DNA of 5,883 nt from Chloroflexota bacterium. GTDB taxonomy: Bacteria > Chloroflexota > Anaerolineae > Caldilineales > Caldilineaceae. The stretch lies in contig QEUW01000450.1 in the NCBI GenBank assembly GCA_003577005.1, positions 1 through 5,883 on the forward strand, in the 5' to 3' direction. Within the stretch, counting starts at the first letter, position 1. Every line of letters starts with the position of its first letter. Of the stretch, positions 1-5,797 are shown piece by piece. The notes under the pieces are model-generated. The model saw only the letters and a program-made list of their open reading frames with translations. It was not told where the DNA came from and did not search any database. Both the position numbers and the translations under genes were made by a program.

Positions 1-50
1 TGGTAGCGCGACGTAGCCGTAGCTCCGTCGGGTGCAATGGCGGCTACGTC
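1..50. repeat. Palindromic repeat fragment at window edge
   Basis: The arms GACGTAGCCG (10-19) and CGGCTACGTC (41-50) are perfect 10-base inverted repeats around a 21-base loop. The first bases, TGGTAGCGCGACGTAGC, resemble TGGTAGCGTGACCTACG at 3074-3090 (16 of the first 19 positions agree). This suggests both belong to one interspersed palindromic repeat family. The element may continue left of the window. No coding region was recognised here. Confidence 0.45.
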
Positions 51-102
51 AAATGCGCCAGTCCTTTTGGGCATAGCGGCATTGTAAATTGGCCCCATCA
101 AT

Positions 103-147
103 TTGACAAAAATGGCTCTTGTCAATGAACCATTTTTATCGTATGCT
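103..147 (+). promoter_or_regulatory. Putative sigma-70-type promoter with overlapping inverted repeats
   Basis: TTGTCA (119-124), a 17-base spacer and TATGCT (142-147) form a plausible -35/-10 pair, which would start transcription roughly 45 bases before the ATG at 197. Two inverted repeats overlap it: TTGACA (103-108) with TGTCAA (120-125), and AAAAATGG (108-115) with CCATTTTT (130-137). The second spans the -35 box and most of the spacer, as a repressor operator would. The promoter is inferred from consensus matching only. No regulator gene is adjacent. Confidence 0.4.
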
Positions 148-196
148 GGGTCCCGGCATCAGAACCGGAGTCGCACGAAGTAAAGGAGATCGATCG

Positions 197-469
197 ATGG
201 ACGCCGAGCTATCGCTCATACAACCAAAGAACACCGGCGAGACTGCGCGGGCCCGCCAGCGTATCTTGCTCTATCAGGATGAACTCTACCGGGTCCCCCC
301 CTGTTATGAGACGTTGCGGGTCATCGCTGGTGTAGCGCTGGTCACACAAGGGGCGCGCGACCTGATCCTGACTCCGGGGCATGAGGCTCATCTCCAACGT
401 AGCCAGGATATTGCGCTAGTCTCTGCCTTGCGGGGCAGTCAACTGGTCGTAGAACTCTATGCAAATTGA
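197..469 (+). CDS. Small cupin-like protein, DUF2917-type (90 aa)
   Basis: The start at 197 is chosen because AAAGGAGAT (182-190) gives a near-ideal Shine-Dalgarno with 8 bases between GGAG and ATG. An upstream in-frame TTG at 119 overlaps the putative promoter and has no such site. The 90-residue product has a variable N-terminus (about 1-22). It then has a run of short beta strands with the pattern LRVIAGVALVTQGARDLILTPGHEAHL (residues 40-66), followed by a hydrophobic strand ending in LVVELYAN. A turn, 'G..LVT..G..D..L.PG', is typical of DUF2917 and other minimal cupin-like folds. No signal peptide, membrane segment or catalytic residues are seen, and the function of the family is unknown. 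A hairpin follows 2 bases after the stop, so this gene may be transcribed alone. The family call rests on pattern memory, not a search. Confidence 0.72.
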   Translation: MDAELSLIQPKNTGETARARQRILLYQDELYRVPPCYETLRVIAGVALVTQGARDLILTPGHEAHLQRSQDIALVSALRGSQLVVELYAN

Positions 470-471
470 AC

Positions 472-512
472 CGGGAGTGATCGGGTCGGTCCAGCCGGCC
501 CGATCACTCCCG
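472..512 (+). terminator. Strong hairpin after the DUF2917-type gene, possible terminator
   Basis: CGGGAGTGATCGGG (472-485) and CCCGATCACTCCCG (499-512) are perfect 14-base inverted repeats. The stem continues through a T-G wobble (486/498) and CGG/CCG to about 18 base pairs, closing on a 5-base loop (490-494). It begins 2 bases after the stop at 469. There is no T-tract behind it, so it is not a textbook intrinsic terminator. It could instead protect the 3' end of the mRNA or attenuate transcription into the next gene. Confidence 0.5.
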
Positions 513-560
513 CGCTGCATTGCCGGCCGTATGTCCACCGTCGATAGAAAGCAGATCAAC

Positions 561-1115
561 ATGCCACCTGCCAACCCCATCCCCTTCGTCCCTGTCCGCC
601 GCAAAGACCGCGCGGTGACCGACGAAACGTGGATCGTCGCCCTGCTCGACCGTGCGCCGCTTGGCGTGCTCGCCACCGTTCAGGACGGGCAGCCCTTTCT
701 CAATGCAAATTTATTTGTCTACGACCATGAACAGCGAGTTCTCTACCTGCACACGGCACACGCCGGCCAAACGCGCGGCAATGTCGAGGCGGAAACGCGC
801 GTCTGCTTTACGGTCAGCGAAATGGGCAGATTGCTTCCGGCGCCGACAGCGCTGGACATGAGTGTAGAGTATGCCAGCGTGGTGGTCTTTGGCAAAGCGG
901 CAATCGTGACGGCGGAAACCGAAGCCCGCTATGGCCTGCAACTGCTGCTGGACAAGTATTTTGCCCACCTCCGCCCAGGTGAGCATTACCGGCCTATCCA
1001 GCCGGAAGAGCTGGCGCGCACCTCAGTCTACCGGGTTACCATCGAGTCGTGGAGCGGCAAACAGAAGCAGGCGCCGGAGGATTTTCCCGGTGCGTTTTCC
1101 TATTCGCCAAAGTAG
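561..1115 (+). CDS. NimA-like flavin-binding protein, pyridoxamine 5'-phosphate oxidase fold
   Basis: The product is a probable FMN-binding split-barrel protein of the NimA / 'pyridoxamine 5'-phosphate oxidase family' group (184 aa from this start). The visible family pattern is RRKDRAVTDE near the N-terminus, APLGVLATVQDGQPFLNANLFVY for the first strands, LYLHTAHAGQTRGNVE for the flavin phosphate-contact region, then VCFTVSEM, EYASVVVFGKA and the terminal VTIESWSGK. Relatives include 5-nitroimidazole reductases (Nim), but many are uncharacterised, so resistance should not be inferred. ATG 561 is preferred: AGAAAG lies 9 bases upstream and the protein then begins about 12 residues before the RRKDR motif. 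ATG 531 is possible but lacks a ribosome site. ATG 459 would read through the 472-512 hairpin and adds an unconserved-looking leader. The protein is cytosolic with no signal peptide. The last 16 bases overlap the convergent livG-like gene. Confidence 0.85.
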   Translation: MPPANPIPFVPVRRKDRAVTDETWIVALLDRAPLGVLATVQDGQPFLNANLFVYDHEQRVLYLHTAHAGQTRGNVEAETRVCFTVSEMGRLLPAPTALDMSVEYASVVVFGKAAIVTAETEARYGLQLLLDKYFAHLRPGEHYRPIQPEELARTSVYRVTIESWSGKQKQAPEDFPGAFSYSPK

Positions 1116-1849
1116 ACTTCCCGCACTTGCGTATTCGCTGCGATCTCATCTGGCGTCCCCTGGGCGATAACGTTGCCCAAATGCATGACATAGAGATGAT
1201 CGACAAAGTCAAAGAGGATCTCCAGCCGGTGCTCGACAATCAAAAAAGTAAGGCCATGCGTTCGGCGCATGGCTTCGATCTGTTCGAAGATCGTATAGGC
1301 CAGAGCGGGGGCCACACCGGCTGTTGGCTCGTCGAGCAAAAGGATGCGGGGCGCGCCCATCAGACTACGCCCTAGCTCCAACAGCTTCATCTGTCCACCG
1401 GAGAGGTCAGCGGCGAGGGTGTCATATGCTTGCCAGAGCTGGAGCTGGTCGAGCGTGGCGCCAGCATTGTGGGCGTTGTGAGACTCCTCGGCGCGCCACG
1501 TGCGGTGCAGGGGTGCGTGCGCCGGGTCTTCGCCGCGCTGTTCTTTGACGGGCAGGAGCATGTTATCGAGCGCGGTCATGCGAAAAAAGAGCGCGGGGTC
1601 CTGGTAGCTGCGCACCAGCCCCAGACGATAGATCTGGTACGCCGGCAGCCCGGTGATATCGCGGCCCTCCAACAGGATGCGCCCGCTGTCAGCCGGCTGG
1701 CTGCCGGCAATGATGCTGAGCAGCGTAGATTTGCCGCTCCCGTTCGGCCCGATCAGCCCGATGATCTGCCCTGCCGGCACGGTCAGCGACACGCCATCGA
1801 CGGCGCGCAGTTGGCCAAAAGACTTTTTGACGTTTTCTAGTGTCAGCAC
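1100..1849 (-). CDS. livG: LivG-like ABC transporter ATP-binding protein
   Basis: This is a cytosolic ATPase subunit of a branched-chain amino acid (HAAT family) type ABC importer, 249 aa, about the usual LivG length. In order it shows Walker A GPNGSGKST (34-42), Q-loop Q83, signature LSGGQ (149-153), Walker B ILLLDEP (169-175) with catalytic E174, and H-loop H207. The LivG-like tail (VIAQGTPDEIAANTQVREVYFGE) ends in the form typical of the family. All catalytic motifs are intact. LivG usually reads EHDM after the H-loop; here it is EHRL, a minor change. The start is GTG at 1849-1847, inside the last codons of the livM-like gene. The two share 7 bases (GTGCTGA), implying translational coupling. 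No livF-like second ATPase follows; the next gene is convergent. The substrate could be an amino acid, urea or a related amide and cannot be assigned from sequence. Confidence 0.93.
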   Translation of the reverse strand: MLTLENVKKSFGQLRAVDGVSLTVPAGQIIGLIGPNGSGKSTLLSIIAGSQPADSGRILLEGRDITGLPAYQIYRLGLVRSYQDPALFFRMTALDNMLLPVKEQRGEDPAHAPLHRTWRAEESHNAHNAGATLDQLQLWQAYDTLAADLSGGQMKLLELGRSLMGAPRILLLDEPTAGVAPALAYTIFEQIEAMRRTHGLTFLIVEHRLEILFDFVDHLYVMHLGNVIAQGTPDEIAANTQVREVYFGE

Positions 1850-2904
1850 TCGCCACCACCCTTCACAGCCAACTCCTCATGCGCGACCGTCGTCCGCACC
1901 GGTTCGGGCAACAGACCTTGCGGGCGGTAACGCAACATGAGCAGCAGGATCGCGCCAAAGATCATATAACGCACATAGTTGAATTCCCACGCCGAGCCGA
2001 GCATGTTCAACTGAATGGCGGTCACGGCGGTGAACCGGTCGAGCAGGGTGATGAGCAGCGCTCCCAACAGCGCCCCGCGCTGATTGCCCAGCCCGCCCAG
2101 CACAACCATCACCCACACGTCGAGCGTCAGACCAACGCCATAATCGTTGGCGCTGGCGTAGCCGGTATTGGTCACAAAAAAGACCCCGGCCAGCGCCGCG
2201 ATGGCCGAGCCGATAAACATCACCTGTCCCCGGCGGCGGGCGACATCTTTGCCCAGGCTGGTCGCCACAACATCATTTTCGCGCACGGCTTTGAGTAGAC
2301 GGCCAAAGGGCGAGCGCACCAACCGCTCACAGTAGAAATAGACCGCCACGACACAGAGGAGGATCAACCCGGCAAAGAGCAGTCCGCCGGTCGTCCGGTT
2401 GCCGACCCAGTGAAAGGGCTGCGCAATGCCCGACAGCCCGTTGTTGCCACAGATCAGCGGCGGATAACCCCGCACGACGATGCGCGCAATCTCGCTGCCA
2501 ACGAGCAAGACCAGGCCAAGAAACCACTCTTCCTTGAGCCGCAGCGCCGGGTACGAAGCCAGATAGCCGGCCAAGCCCCCAATGAGCGCGGCAATCGCCA
2601 ACGTGACCACAAAGTTGAGCAGCCCGACCGCGGGCAGCGTCTTCATGATCTGCGAGCGCAGAGCCAACGCCTGGGCCAGCGTCGAACCGCCGCACGGGTC
2701 GATGTACGTCTGCCCGGCCAGCAGCGGCAACAACCGCGTATAGGTGACACCCGCGGTATATGCCCCGACCGAAACAAAGAGCGCTTGCCCAAAATTGGGC
2801 ACCCCGGCGACCCCGTACTCCAGATTCAGGCTCAACGACATCAGCGCATAGATGCCAAAGAGGGTAAGCAGGGCGATAGCGGTTCCAATCAGATCGATCT
2901 GCAT
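1843..2904 (-). CDS. livM: LivM-like branched-chain amino acid ABC transporter permease
   Basis: This is an integral inner-membrane permease of the LivM family, 353 aa. The N-terminus is hydrophobic (about 5-29) and leads into the family motif NLEYGVAGVPNFGQALFVSVGAYTAG (27-52). Further membrane segments lie at roughly 95-117, 127-145, 174-192, 228-245, 259-290 and 311-325. The cytoplasmic coupling loop RSPFGRLLKAVRENDVVATSLG (197-218) and the conserved MVVLGGLGNQRGALLGA (266-282) are clear LivM hallmarks. A soluble loop at about 62-90 containing Cys71 is somewhat long. The ATG at 2904 is supported by AGGA about 6 bases upstream. The gene overlaps the livG-like gene by 7 bases. A usual partner, livH, would be expected just upstream, but a 379-base repeat-rich gap lies there. 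Substrate is unknown. Confidence 0.93.
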   Translation of the reverse strand: MQIDLIGTAIALLTLFGIYALMSLSLNLEYGVAGVPNFGQALFVSVGAYTAGVTYTRLLPLLAGQTYIDPCGGSTLAQALALRSQIMKTLPAVGLLNFVVTLAIAALIGGLAGYLASYPALRLKEEWFLGLVLLVGSEIARIVVRGYPPLICGNNGLSGIAQPFHWVGNRTTGGLLFAGLILLCVVAVYFYCERLVRSPFGRLLKAVRENDVVATSLGKDVARRRGQVMFIGSAIAALAGVFFVTNTGYASANDYGVGLTLDVWVMVVLGGLGNQRGALLGALLITLLDRFTAVTAIQLNMLGSAWEFNYVRYMIFGAILLLMLRYRPQGLLPEPVRTTVAHEELAVKGGGEC

Positions 2905-2967
2905 CGTTGTTCCTAATAAACTTGGTTCTCTTGGTATGCTCTTATCGTCCCCAGGCTCTCTGTTGGG

Positions 2968-3131
2968 GCTAGCATGATGAAGATTAACAAATTGTTTCGG
3001 TAATGCCCATCCGGTGCTGAAGTAGGTCGCCCTGGTAGGGCGGCGGCGCTACTCATTCGAACGATTGTCACGCTGGTAGCGTGACCTACGGGGGGTTACC
3101 GGTTTATCTTCTTAATCTTCATAATGCCAGC
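2968..3131. repeat. 164-base unit bounded by 36-base imperfect inverted repeats (MITE-like)
   Basis: Positions 2968-3003 match the reverse complement of 3096-3131 at 27 of 36 positions with no gaps. The longest perfect block is ATGAAGATTAA (2977-2987 against 3112-3122), and the GGTAA inner ends also agree. The 92-base interior folds on itself (see the next entry). A GCTCTC motif occurs at 2955-2960 and 3130-3135, but the right copy overlaps the repeat end, so it is not a clean target duplication. No transposase is present. A miniature transposable element or a large structured intergenic repeat are both possible. Confidence 0.5.
3022..3089. repeat. Three-way-junction palindrome inside the 164-base unit
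   Basis: An outer stem GTAGGTC (3022-3028) / GACCTAC (3083-3089) encloses two hairpins with the same GGT loop. These are CGCCCT-GGT-AGGGCG (3028-3042) and GTCACGCT-GGT-AGCGTGAC (3067-3085). The outer and inner stems share a few bases at their junctions, so not every pair can form at once. Compensating differences between the two hairpins (CCCT/AGGG against CGCT/AGCG) suggest the fold itself is kept. Confidence 0.55.
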
Positions 3132-3179
3132 TCTCACACCAGTTATGGGTAAAGAAAAGTCGGCTCTCCACGATTTACC

Positions 3180-3223
3180 GGGTACGCGGAGTTCGCACGC
3201 CTACGTGTGAACTCCGCGTACCC
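3180..3223. repeat. Long hairpin downstream of the kinase gene
   Basis: GGGTACGCGGAGTTC (3180-3194) pairs perfectly with GAACTCCGCGTACCC (3209-3223). The stem continues through a G-T wobble (3195/3208) and CACG/CGTG to a 4-base loop CCTA (3200-3203), giving about 20 base pairs. It lies about 60 bases past the kinase stop, without a T-tract on either strand. It could act as a 3'-end barrier for the minus-strand operon, or be a REP-like interspersed repeat. Confidence 0.6.
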
Positions 3224-3229
3224 CACTTC

Positions 3230-3278
3230 CTGCAAAAACCTGTAAAGCCGAAAAGTCAAGCAGGGCACGATTTTGCAG
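3230..3278 (-). terminator. Possible 3'-end inverted repeat of the kinase operon
   Basis: CTGCAAAA (3230-3237) and TTTTGCAG (3271-3278) are perfect 8-base inverted repeats 33 bases apart, starting 5 bases past the kinase stop (3284). On the minus strand the distal arm is followed by GAAGTGGGG rather than a T-tract, so classic intrinsic termination is doubtful. It may act together with the hairpin at 3180-3223. Confidence 0.25.
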
Positions 3279-3283
3279 AACGA

Positions 3284-4483
3284 TTATCGCGCTTCCGGCG
3301 CCGCTGGACCTATCTTTGTGTAACGAGGTGGGCCAGGCAGATCGACTGTAAAGGTTGTTCCCTTGCCCGGCGTGCTGGCTACGTTGATTTCACCACCATG
3401 CGCGCTGACCAGCTTGTTGGCAATCGACAGCCCCAGACCGCTGCCGGCCCCGCTGCTGTGCGAACGGGCCCGATCCGCCCGCCAGAAGCGGTCGAAGATA
3501 AAGGGCAGATCCTCTGGCGCGATGCCCTCGCCTGTGTCGGATACGGTAATGCGCACGTGACTATCTTGCGCCACAGCGCCCAGCATGACGCTTCCCCCCC
3601 GTGGCGTGTAGCGGATAGCGTTAGCCACCAGGTTGCTGAGCACCTGGTCCAGCCGTCCGGCGTCGCCATCGATCAAAAGCGGCGACGGTTGCGCCGGTTC
3701 CACCACCCGTAACTCTACCCCCGCCGCTTCGGCCTGGCCGCTAAAGCTGGTTGCCACATCAGCCAGCAGTTCGGCTGCATCCACCGGCTCGCGCACCAGC
3801 CGCAACTGCCCTGATTCGGCCAGCGAGAGGGTGCGTAGGTCATCCACCAGCCGAGCCAGCGTGCGCGTCTCCTCCAGCGTCGCCTCAATATGTTCCCGGC
3901 TCGGCTGATAGACCCCATCGAGAATGCCTTCTAAATTACCCTGGATCACATGCAGCGGGGTGCGTAGCTCGTGGGCCACATCGGCGGTCAGATTACGCCG
4001 CTGCTGGTCGATGCGCGCCAGCTCCTCGGTCATGCGGTTGAAGGAGTGGGCCAGCCGTTGAAATTCACGCGAACCGCGCTCCGCTACCCGCACAGTCAAG
4101 TTGCCGGCTGCTACTTCATCGGCCGCCTCCATGAGATCGGCCAGGGGGATGGCAACGCGGCGCATCGCACGCGCCCCCAGCACCAGCGCCAACAACGGCA
4201 AGAGCAAAACGAGAGCGCACCCGCTGGCCCAGACCAGCCGAACTGTGAGACCATTCTCGCCAAAAATCTGGGTCAAGTGGTAGGCGAGGATCGCCATCGC
4301 ACCCACAATGATCAAGAATAGAGTGGCGAGAATGACAAGAAAGCGGAGCAAAAAAGCGCGGCGCTGCTCGCGCCCCATGGCGCGCACCCACGGCGGCGGA
4401 CCATGACCTGGTCGCCACCCGTGCCCGCCCGCCCAACCACCCCACTCGGTTTGCTGCCGCTCCCACGGTTCCTGGTCGCTCAT
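3284..4483 (-). CDS. Sensor histidine kinase, BaeS-like (HAMP-HisKA-HATPase)
   Basis: This membrane sensor kinase of 399 aa should autophosphorylate on His and pass phosphate to the regulator encoded just upstream. Residues 1-41 form a cytoplasmic tail rich in Trp (5), Gly (8) and Pro with two His. TM1 is at about 44-68 and TM2 at about 85-104, joined by only about 15 external residues. A HAMP linker (about 105-160) leads to HisKA with HELRTP (phospho-acceptor H171). The HATPase domain has an N-box around N284-N288 (SNLVANAIRYTP), G1 DTGEG (316-320), F-box FDRFWRAD (330-337) and G2 GSGLGLSIA (348-356). All motifs are intact. The short loop suggests it senses the membrane or an accessory protein rather than a periplasmic ligand. 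The ATG overlaps the regulator's stop as ATGA. The signal is unknown; BaeS is a family resemblance, not an orthology claim. Confidence 0.94.
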   Translation of the reverse strand: MSDQEPWERQQTEWGGWAGGHGWRPGHGPPPWVRAMGREQRRAFLLRFLVILATLFLIIVGAMAILAYHLTQIFGENGLTVRLVWASGCALVLLLPLLALVLGARAMRRVAIPLADLMEAADEVAAGNLTVRVAERGSREFQRLAHSFNRMTEELARIDQQRRNLTADVAHELRTPLHVIQGNLEGILDGVYQPSREHIEATLEETRTLARLVDDLRTLSLAESGQLRLVREPVDAAELLADVATSFSGQAEAAGVELRVVEPAQPSPLLIDGDAGRLDQVLSNLVANAIRYTPRGGSVMLGAVAQDSHVRITVSDTGEGIAPEDLPFIFDRFWRADRARSHSSGAGSGLGLSIANKLVSAHGGEINVASTPGKGTTFTVDLPGPPRYTKIGPAAPEAR

Positions 4484-5172
4484 TCACCTGCCTTGTCGGT
4501 GAACTGGTAGCCGATGCCATAGACCGTCAGTAGGTAGCGCGGGTTGGCCGGGTCGTCTTCGATCTTGCGCCGTATATTCTTGACATGGGCGTCGATACTC
4601 CGGTCGAAGCCGGCTTCGGATGAGCCATGCAGCCGGTCGATCAATTGAGAGCGACTGAAGGTCTGGCCGGGATGTTGGGCCAGGGTCGAGAGCAGGTTGA
4701 ATTCGATCCGGGTCAGCTTGATCGGTTCCCCCCGCAGCGTCACCCGGTGGCCGTTGAGGTCGATCTCCAACTCACCGGTGCGGATCAGACCGGGCGTTTG
4801 CACCTCACCCTGAGTGCGGCGCAAGACCGCCCGCACCCGCGCCACCAGCTCACGCGGGGAGAAAGGCTTGACGATATAATCATCAGCGCCCAACTCCAGG
4901 CCAATGAGCCGATCCGTCTCTTCCACGCGTGCGGTCAACATGATGATGGGTACGTTCGATTCGCGCCGCAGGGCGCGGCAGACGTCGAGCCCATCCATAC
5001 CGGGTAGATTGAGGTCCAGGACGATGAGATCGGGCTTTTCCTGCCGCGCCGCGGCGAGCGCAGCCGCCCCATCGCCCACCGGCAGCACCCGGAAGCCGCT
5101 CTGCTCCAGATAATCGCGTGCCAGCCGTACGATCTTGGGTTCATCATCGACCACAAGAATTAGTTCATTCAT
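4480..5172 (-). CDS. OmpR/PhoB-family response regulator
   Basis: This cytosolic DNA-binding regulator of 230 aa has a receiver domain and a winged helix. The receiver (about 4-117) has the acidic pocket D9/D10, phospho-acceptor D53 (IVLDLNLPGMDG), switch residues T80 and Y99, and K102 in the VKPF motif. The C-terminal winged helix (about 130-226) has KLTRIEFNLLSTLAQHPGQTFSR, the recognition region DRSIDAHVKNIRRKI and the closing hairpin TVYGIGYQF. It is fully intact and of usual length. The start ATG (5172) shares ATGA with the stop of the methyltransferase gene, and its own stop overlaps the kinase start the same way. It is therefore almost certainly the cognate partner of that kinase. Its targets cannot be read here; no repeated operator was found upstream within the window. 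It resembles BaeR/CpxR-like regulators. Confidence 0.95.
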   Translation of the reverse strand: MNELILVVDDEPKIVRLARDYLEQSGFRVLPVGDGAAALAAARQEKPDLIVLDLNLPGMDGLDVCRALRRESNVPIIMLTARVEETDRLIGLELGADDYIVKPFSPRELVARVRAVLRRTQGEVQTPGLIRTGELEIDLNGHRVTLRGEPIKLTRIEFNLLSTLAQHPGQTFSRSQLIDRLHGSSEAGFDRSIDAHVKNIRRKIEDDPANPRYLLTVYGIGYQFTDKAGE

Positions 5173-5780
5173 ACGTCTCTTGTTGGCTTTACACCTAATA
5201 CGGCGACGGCGGCCACCGGTTTCAGTGGTCGCAGGACCTGTTCCAAGTTCATAAAACCTGCCGCCGCAAGTTGGCCGGCGATCTTTTGCCCTTCGGCCTG
5301 CACCTCAGCATTGGATCTGGCTGAAGGCGGTTGCGAGAAAATGGCGATCCGCCCGCCCGGCCTCAGCACACGTTCAACCTCGCCCAAGTTCGCGACCGGT
5401 TCCGGCCAGAACAACAGCGAGTTGATGGCAAATGCCTTGTCAAAACTGGCGTCGCCGTAAGGCAACGTGACCACCGAGCCGAGACGCAGTTCCACCTGTC
5501 CTGCGGCGATGGCTGCACGGTTGCGCTTGCTAGCCTGTGCGACCATTATAGCAGAATGGTCAACCCCCGCCACGAATCCGGCCCTCGCGAACCGCGCTAC
5601 CTGTTCGATGGCGACCCCTGGGCCAAAGCCCACCTCTAGCACGTGGTCGGTAGGTTGTATATCGAGCAGTGATACAGCCCACGTGATCCGTTCCCGGTTT
5701 TTGCGCGCCATGAGCGCGCCTACTAACCGGCCCATCAGTCCAGTTGGCTGGCGAAACTGAGCGACAGTCGACTTCATCAT
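5169..5780 (-). CDS. Class I SAM-dependent methyltransferase
   Basis: This probable small-molecule methyltransferase of 203 aa has a Rossmann-like fold of the Methyltransf_11/25 type. Residues 14-38 (GLMGRLVGALMARKNRERITWAV) form the helical lid common in this subgroup. Motif I is VLEVGFGPG (47-55), the ribose-binding acidic residue is D74 in AGVDHS, and a ASFD strand entry (111-114) is followed by RVLRPGGRIAIFSQ (137-150). These are the expected SAM-binding elements; the substrate-binding part gives no clear substrate. ATG 5780 has GAGG 5 bases upstream; the adjacent ATG 5777 is an equally possible start, one residue shorter. It lies 17 bases after the SDR stop and overlaps the regulator start by ATGA, so it is co-transcribed with both. 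There is no signal peptide. A ubiquinone/lipid-type or antibiotic-modifying role cannot be separated from sequence. Confidence 0.9.
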   Translation of the reverse strand: MMKSTVAQFRQPTGLMGRLVGALMARKNRERITWAVSLLDIQPTDHVLEVGFGPGVAIEQVARFARAGFVAGVDHSAIMVAQASKRNRAAIAAGQVELRLGSVVTLPYGDASFDKAFAINSLLFWPEPVANLGEVERVLRPGGRIAIFSQPPSARSNAEVQAEGQKIAGQLAAAGFMNLEQVLRPLKPVAAVAVLGVKPTRDV

Positions 5781-5797
5781 TGGGTCCTCATTTGGGT

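Larger units (their letters stand above)
2905..3283. other. Repeat-rich intergenic region between kinase operon and livM
   Basis: This 379-base stretch has no credible gene on either strand. It holds, from left to right, the livM ribosome site, a weak CCCCA/TGGGG hairpin (2949-2968), a 164-base inverted-repeat unit (2968-3131), a 20-bp hairpin (3180-3223) and short repeats around it. Flanking genes on both sides run on the minus strand, so it is the 3' end of the kinase operon and the 5' leader of livM. I found no convincing -35/-10 pair for livM; GATAAG about 40 bases before the ATG lacks a matching -35. Confidence 0.7.

Noticed and set aside
119..196. N-terminal extension of the DUF2917-type protein from TTG 119
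   Set aside because: It would start within the putative promoter -35 region. The ATG at 197 has a strong Shine-Dalgarno sequence.
295..301. C7 homopolymers (also at 3594-3600) as phase-variation tracts
   Set aside because: Seven bases is short, both genes are in frame and complete, and runs of this length occur by chance in GC-rich DNA.
459..560. Long form of the NimA-like protein from ATG 459 or 531
   Set aside because: The 459 form reads through an 18-bp hairpin and overlaps the previous gene, and neither start has a ribosome site. The family core begins after 561.
561..1115. Assignment as PdxH, a true pyridoxamine-phosphate oxidase
   Set aside because: The motif order (RRKDR, LHTAHAGQTRGN, EYASVVVFG, SGK) fits the NimA-like group rather than PdxH, and the typical PdxH C-terminal RLHDR-type motif is absent.
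2410..2916. Long plus-strand open frame (168 codons) opposite livM
   Set aside because: It lies fully antisense to a clear LivM permease. Its product is rich in Arg, Gln and Pro with no domain pattern, as expected for a shadow frame in high-GC DNA.
2920..3000. sigma-70 promoter for livM
   Set aside because: GATAAG and TTATTA were examined as -10 boxes, but neither has a -35-like hexamer at 16-18 bases, and the TTATTA start would fall on the ribosome site.
3022..3089. CRISPR-like repeat array
   Set aside because: There are only two related hairpins of different sequence, without regular spacers or identical direct repeats.
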